This document shows, in pieces, positions 3,619 through 5,936 of a DNA stretch of 5,936 nucleotides (position 1 is the stretch's first letter; the number at the start of each line of letters is the position of its first letter). Position numbers and translations under genes: made by a program. Origin of the DNA: Coriobacteriales bacterium (GTDB lineage Bacteria; Actinomycetota; Coriobacteriia; Coriobacteriales; UBA8131); NCBI GenBank assembly GCA_031261765.1, contig JAISJA010000068.1:1-5936 (forward strand), given 5' to 3'. Under the pieces are notes generated by a model, which was not told the origin of the DNA, did no database searches, and saw only the letters and a program-made list of their open reading frames with translations.

Positions 3619-5936
3619 TTGGCCAAAGCGACCTCTTCCACTACTGCAACATTGTACCGCGACCGCAGAAGTTTCGCAAAGATCCCAGAAGTTATGGATG
3701 TTCCCAATTTGATAGCCGTTCAAACGGAGTCTTTTGCCAACTTTCAAACCGAAGGCCTTAGCGTTGCTTTTGACGAGATGTCACCGGTTGAAAACTCAAC
3801 GAAGAACTTATGTGTGGAGTTCGGAGAACACGAGTTCGGTGACCCACCGGAAACTGAAGAGGAATGCCGTACGAAGGACACTACGTACCAGGCTCCTCTG
3901 TTTGCAGAAGTTCGCTTTATAAACAAAGATACAGGCGAGATAAAAGAACAAGAAGTTTTCATGGGCGACATACCCATGATGACGCCACGTGGCACGTTCA
4001 TAATAAACGGCACGGAGCGTGTCGTGGTCTCACAGCTCGTACGTTCGCCCGGCGTGTATTTTGGCACCGAGCTAGACAAGACGAGCAACAAGACACTATA
4101 TACTTGCAAGGTAATCCCATCCCGTGGCGCCTGGCTTGAGTTCGAGTGCGACAAGCATGACGTAATGTATGTCCGCATAGACCGTAAGCGCAAGCAACCT
4201 GCCACGCTTTTGTTAAAGGCGTTGGACATCATCACGTCCAACGAGGATATACTATCGGAATTCAATCACAGCGCGCTTATCGCCAATACCCTTGAGAAAG
4301 ACGAGGCGCTTACCCGCGAGGAGGCGCTGGTTGAGATATACAAGCGCATGCGTCCCGGCGAGCCGCCAACGGTAGAAGCCGCGCGCGCGCTTTTGGACGG
4401 GCTGTTCTTCAACTCGCAGCGCTACAACCTTGCGAACGTGGGACGTTACAAGATAAACAAGAAGCTGCAGGTAGACGAACCCGCAGATTTACTTACGCTC
4501 ACGCCAAAAGATATAGTCGAGACCGTGCGTTACCTTACGGACCTGTGGGCCGGCGCGGACGACACCAAGCACGTAGACGACATAGACCATTTTGGCAACC
4601 GACGCATACGTACCGTGGGCGAGCTTGTCGTGAACCAGTTCCGTATAGGGCTTTCCCGTATGGAGCGCGTCATACGCGAGCGCATGTCCACTCAGGAAGT
4701 AGACGACATAACGCCGCAGAGCCTCATAAACATACGGCCTATAGTCGCGGCCGTGAAGGAGTTCTTCGGTTCGTCACAACTCTCGCAGTTCATGGACCAG
4801 GCAAACCCGGCTACGGGACTTACGCAAAAGCGCCGTTTGTCCGCACTGGGGCCCGGCGGCCTTACGCGCGAGCGCGCCGGCATAGAGGTGCGCGACGTGC
4901 ACACCAGCCACTACGGTCGTATGTGCCCCATAGAGACGCCCGAAGGCCCGAACATCGGGCTTATCGGCTCGCTTGCCACATACGCGCGCGTTAACCCGTT
5001 CGGCTTCATAGAGACCCCTTACCGTCGCGTCGTGGACGGCAAGGTCACAGACGATATAGACTACCTGACGGCTGACGAAGAGGAGAACTTCAAGATAGCG
5101 CAGGCAAACGACCTGTTTGACCTTGACACCCGCGTTTTCGGCACGACAGACCCAAAGACCGGCAAGTTCACGGCCGCCAAGACGGTGCTCTGCCGCGTTC
5201 GTGGCAAGAACGGCGAGTACGGCGAACCCGACGAGGTGGACCCGAAAGACGTTAACTACATGGACGTCTCGCCACGCCAGATGGTGTCCGTCGCCACGGC
5301 GCTTATCCCGTTTTTGGAACACGACGACGCCAACCGCGCGCTTATGGGATCCAACATGCAACGTCAGGCGGTGCCGCTGTTGAACCCACACGCGCCGCTT
5401 GTGGGAACCGGTATGGAACACCGCATAGTGGTGGACTCCGGCGAGATAGTGCTGGCCAAGCGTGCCGGTACGGTAGACTACGTACAGACCAACCTCGTGC
5501 GCGTTCGCACGAAGGACGGCGAGATAGACGAGTACATGCTGCCGAAGTTCCGCCGTTCCAACCAAAGCGGTTGTTTCAACTACAAGCCTGTGGTACGCGC
5601 GGGGCAGAAGGTCCAGGAAGGCGACCTCCTTGCAGACGGTCCCGCAAGCGACAAGGGCGAGCTCTCGTTAGGCCAGAACATGCTTGTAGCGTACATGCCA
5701 TGGGAAGGCTACAACTACGAGGACGCCATCATATTAAGCGAGCGCGCCGTGACGGACGACTTGCTTACGTCCATACATATAAGCGAATACGAAGTTGACG
5801 CCCGTGACACGAAACTGGGCCCCGAGGAGATAACGCGCGAGGTGCCTAACATCTCAGACGAGATGGCGGCGAACCTTGACGCGGACGGCATAATACGCAT
5901 AGGTGCCGAGGTAGGCCCCGGAGACGTGTGGGTAGG
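3619..5936 (+). CDS. rpoB: DNA-directed RNA polymerase subunit beta, 5' two-thirds (C-terminus outside window)
   Basis: Beta forms one pincer of RNA polymerase and contributes to the active site. The frame runs without stop from TTG 3619 to the right edge, giving 772 complete residues; bacterial beta of this type is usually about 1150-1200 long. The start TTG follows a consensus ribosome binding site by eight bases. Landmarks: [22 protein letters not shown] (18-39), [19 protein letters not shown] (131-149), the rifampicin cluster [10 protein letters not shown]...[13 protein letters not shown] (385-414), [20 protein letters not shown] (429-448), [22 protein letters not shown] (567-588) and [10 protein letters not shown] (695-704), whose E701-D702 correspond to the acidic pair E813-D814 of E. 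coli near the catalytic Mg. Ile is ATA in about 34 of 44 cases. It has its own promoter and is not directly preceded by rplJ-rplL; rpoC presumably follows, outside the window. Confidence 0.98.
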   Translation, partial: MAKATSSTTATLYRDRRSFAKIPEVMDVPNLIAVQTESFANFQTEGLSVAFDEMSPVENSTKNLCVEFGEHEFGDPPETEEECRTKDTTYQAPLFAEVRFINKDTGEIKEQEVFMGDIPMMTPRGTFIINGTERVVVSQLVRSPGVYFGTELDKTSNKTLYTCKVIPSRGAWLEFECDKHDVMYVRIDRKRKQPATLLLKALDIITSNEDILSEFNHSALIANTLEKDEALTREEALVEIYKRMRPGEPPTVEAARALLDGLFFNSQRYNLANVGRYKINKKLQVDEPADLLTLTPKDIVETVRYLTDLWAGADDTKHVDDIDHFGNRRIRTVGELVVNQFRIGLSRMERVIRERMSTQEVDDITPQSLINIRPIVAAVKEFFGSSQLSQFMDQANPATGLTQKRRLSALGPGGLTRERAGIEVRDVHTSHYGRMCPIETPEGPNIGLIGSLATYARVNPFGFIETPYRRVVDGKVTDDIDYLTADEEENFKIAQANDLFDLDTRVFGTTDPKTGKFTAAKTVLCRVRGKNGEYGEPDEVDPKDVNYMDVSPRQMVSVATALIPFLEHDDANRALMGSNMQRQAVPLLNPHAPLVGTGMEHRIVVDSGEIVLAKRAGTVDYVQTNLVRVRTKDGEIDEYMLPKFRRSNQSGCFNYKPVVRAGQKVQEGDLLADGPASDKGELSLGQNMLVAYMPWEGYNYEDAIILSERAVTDDLLTSIHISEYEVDARDTKLGPEEITREVPNISDEMAANLDADGIIRIGAEVGPGDVWV
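4768..4848 (+). other. rifampicin-resistance-determining region (cluster I) of rpoB with natural substitutions
   Basis: These 27 codons (residues 384-410) align without gaps to E. coli RpoB 507-533. Contact residues Gln513, Phe514, Asp516, Arg529, Ser531 and Leu533 are conserved. Differences from E. coli are Ala for Asn518, Ala for Leu521, Thr for Ser522, Gly for Glu523, Leu for Ile524, Gln for His526 (CAA at 4825-4827, residue 403) and Leu for Ile530. Gly at 523 and Leu at 524 and 530 are ordinary in actinobacteria. Gln at 526 and Thr at 522 lie at classical resistance positions. The alignment is by eye, but the flanking sequence leaves no ambiguity. Confidence 0.85.

Noticed and set aside
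3537..3761. 74-codon plus-strand reading frame overlapping the rpoB promoter and start
   Set aside because: It spans the promoter and ribosome binding site, is in a different frame from conserved rpoB, and has no ribosome binding site before its ATG.
3744..4265. 173-codon minus-strand reading frame inside the rpoB 5' region
   Set aside because: Lies wholly over conserved beta-subunit sequence (protrusion/lobe region) and shows no family resemblance.
4774..5565. 263-codon minus-strand reading frame inside rpoB
   Set aside because: rpoB is continuous and fully conserved over this stretch on the plus strand; the antisense frame is open because of GC-rich codon bias and shows no recognisable domain.

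Overview
The window looks like bacterial chromosome of ordinary housekeeping character, most probably from an actinobacterium of the class Coriobacteriia. That placement is an inference: the RpoB N-terminus ([26 protein letters not shown]) and the overall RpoB sequence resemble that class as I remember it, and the DNA is moderately GC-rich. I could not run a search. There is no insertion sequence, CRISPR array, tRNA or rRNA. A striking genome-wide trait is suggested by codon use: ATA is the dominant Ile codon in rplI, dnaB and rpoB.

Layout: (1) 2-577 (+), the 3' part of rplI (ribosomal protein L9) with an unusual acidic, Ala-rich tail of about 72 residues. (2) 578-777, a 200-base gap with a weak promoter candidate, a strong Shine-Dalgarno sequence and a 100-base, nearly fully paired hairpin that ends 8 bases before the dnaB start codon. 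(3) 778-2139 (+), dnaB, complete replicative helicase. (4) 2140-2197, short gap between convergent genes. (5) 2198-3505 (-), rmuC, complete, with an 11-residue coiled-coil repeat. (6) 3506-3618, divergent promoter region with a very good sigma-70-type promoter and ribosome binding site for rpoB. (7) 3619-5936 (+), rpoB, starting at TTG and running off the right edge (772 complete codons visible).

How the genes relate: rplI-dnaB is a widely conserved pair (ribosomal protein operon followed by the replicative helicase). rmuC faces dnaB and is transcribed away from rpoB. rpoB begins its own transcription unit here and is not directly preceded by rplJ-rplL. The genes cover translation (L9), replication (DnaB), DNA recombination/maintenance (RmuC) and transcription (RpoB); I see no dedicated accessory system in the window.

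The most interesting points are the long hairpin that separates a consensus Shine-Dalgarno from the dnaB ATG (possible hairpin-bridged translation start, attenuator or palindromic insertion), the ATA-dominated Ile usage in highly expressed genes, and natural substitutions in the rifampicin-binding cluster of RpoB, including Gln at the position of E. coli His526.
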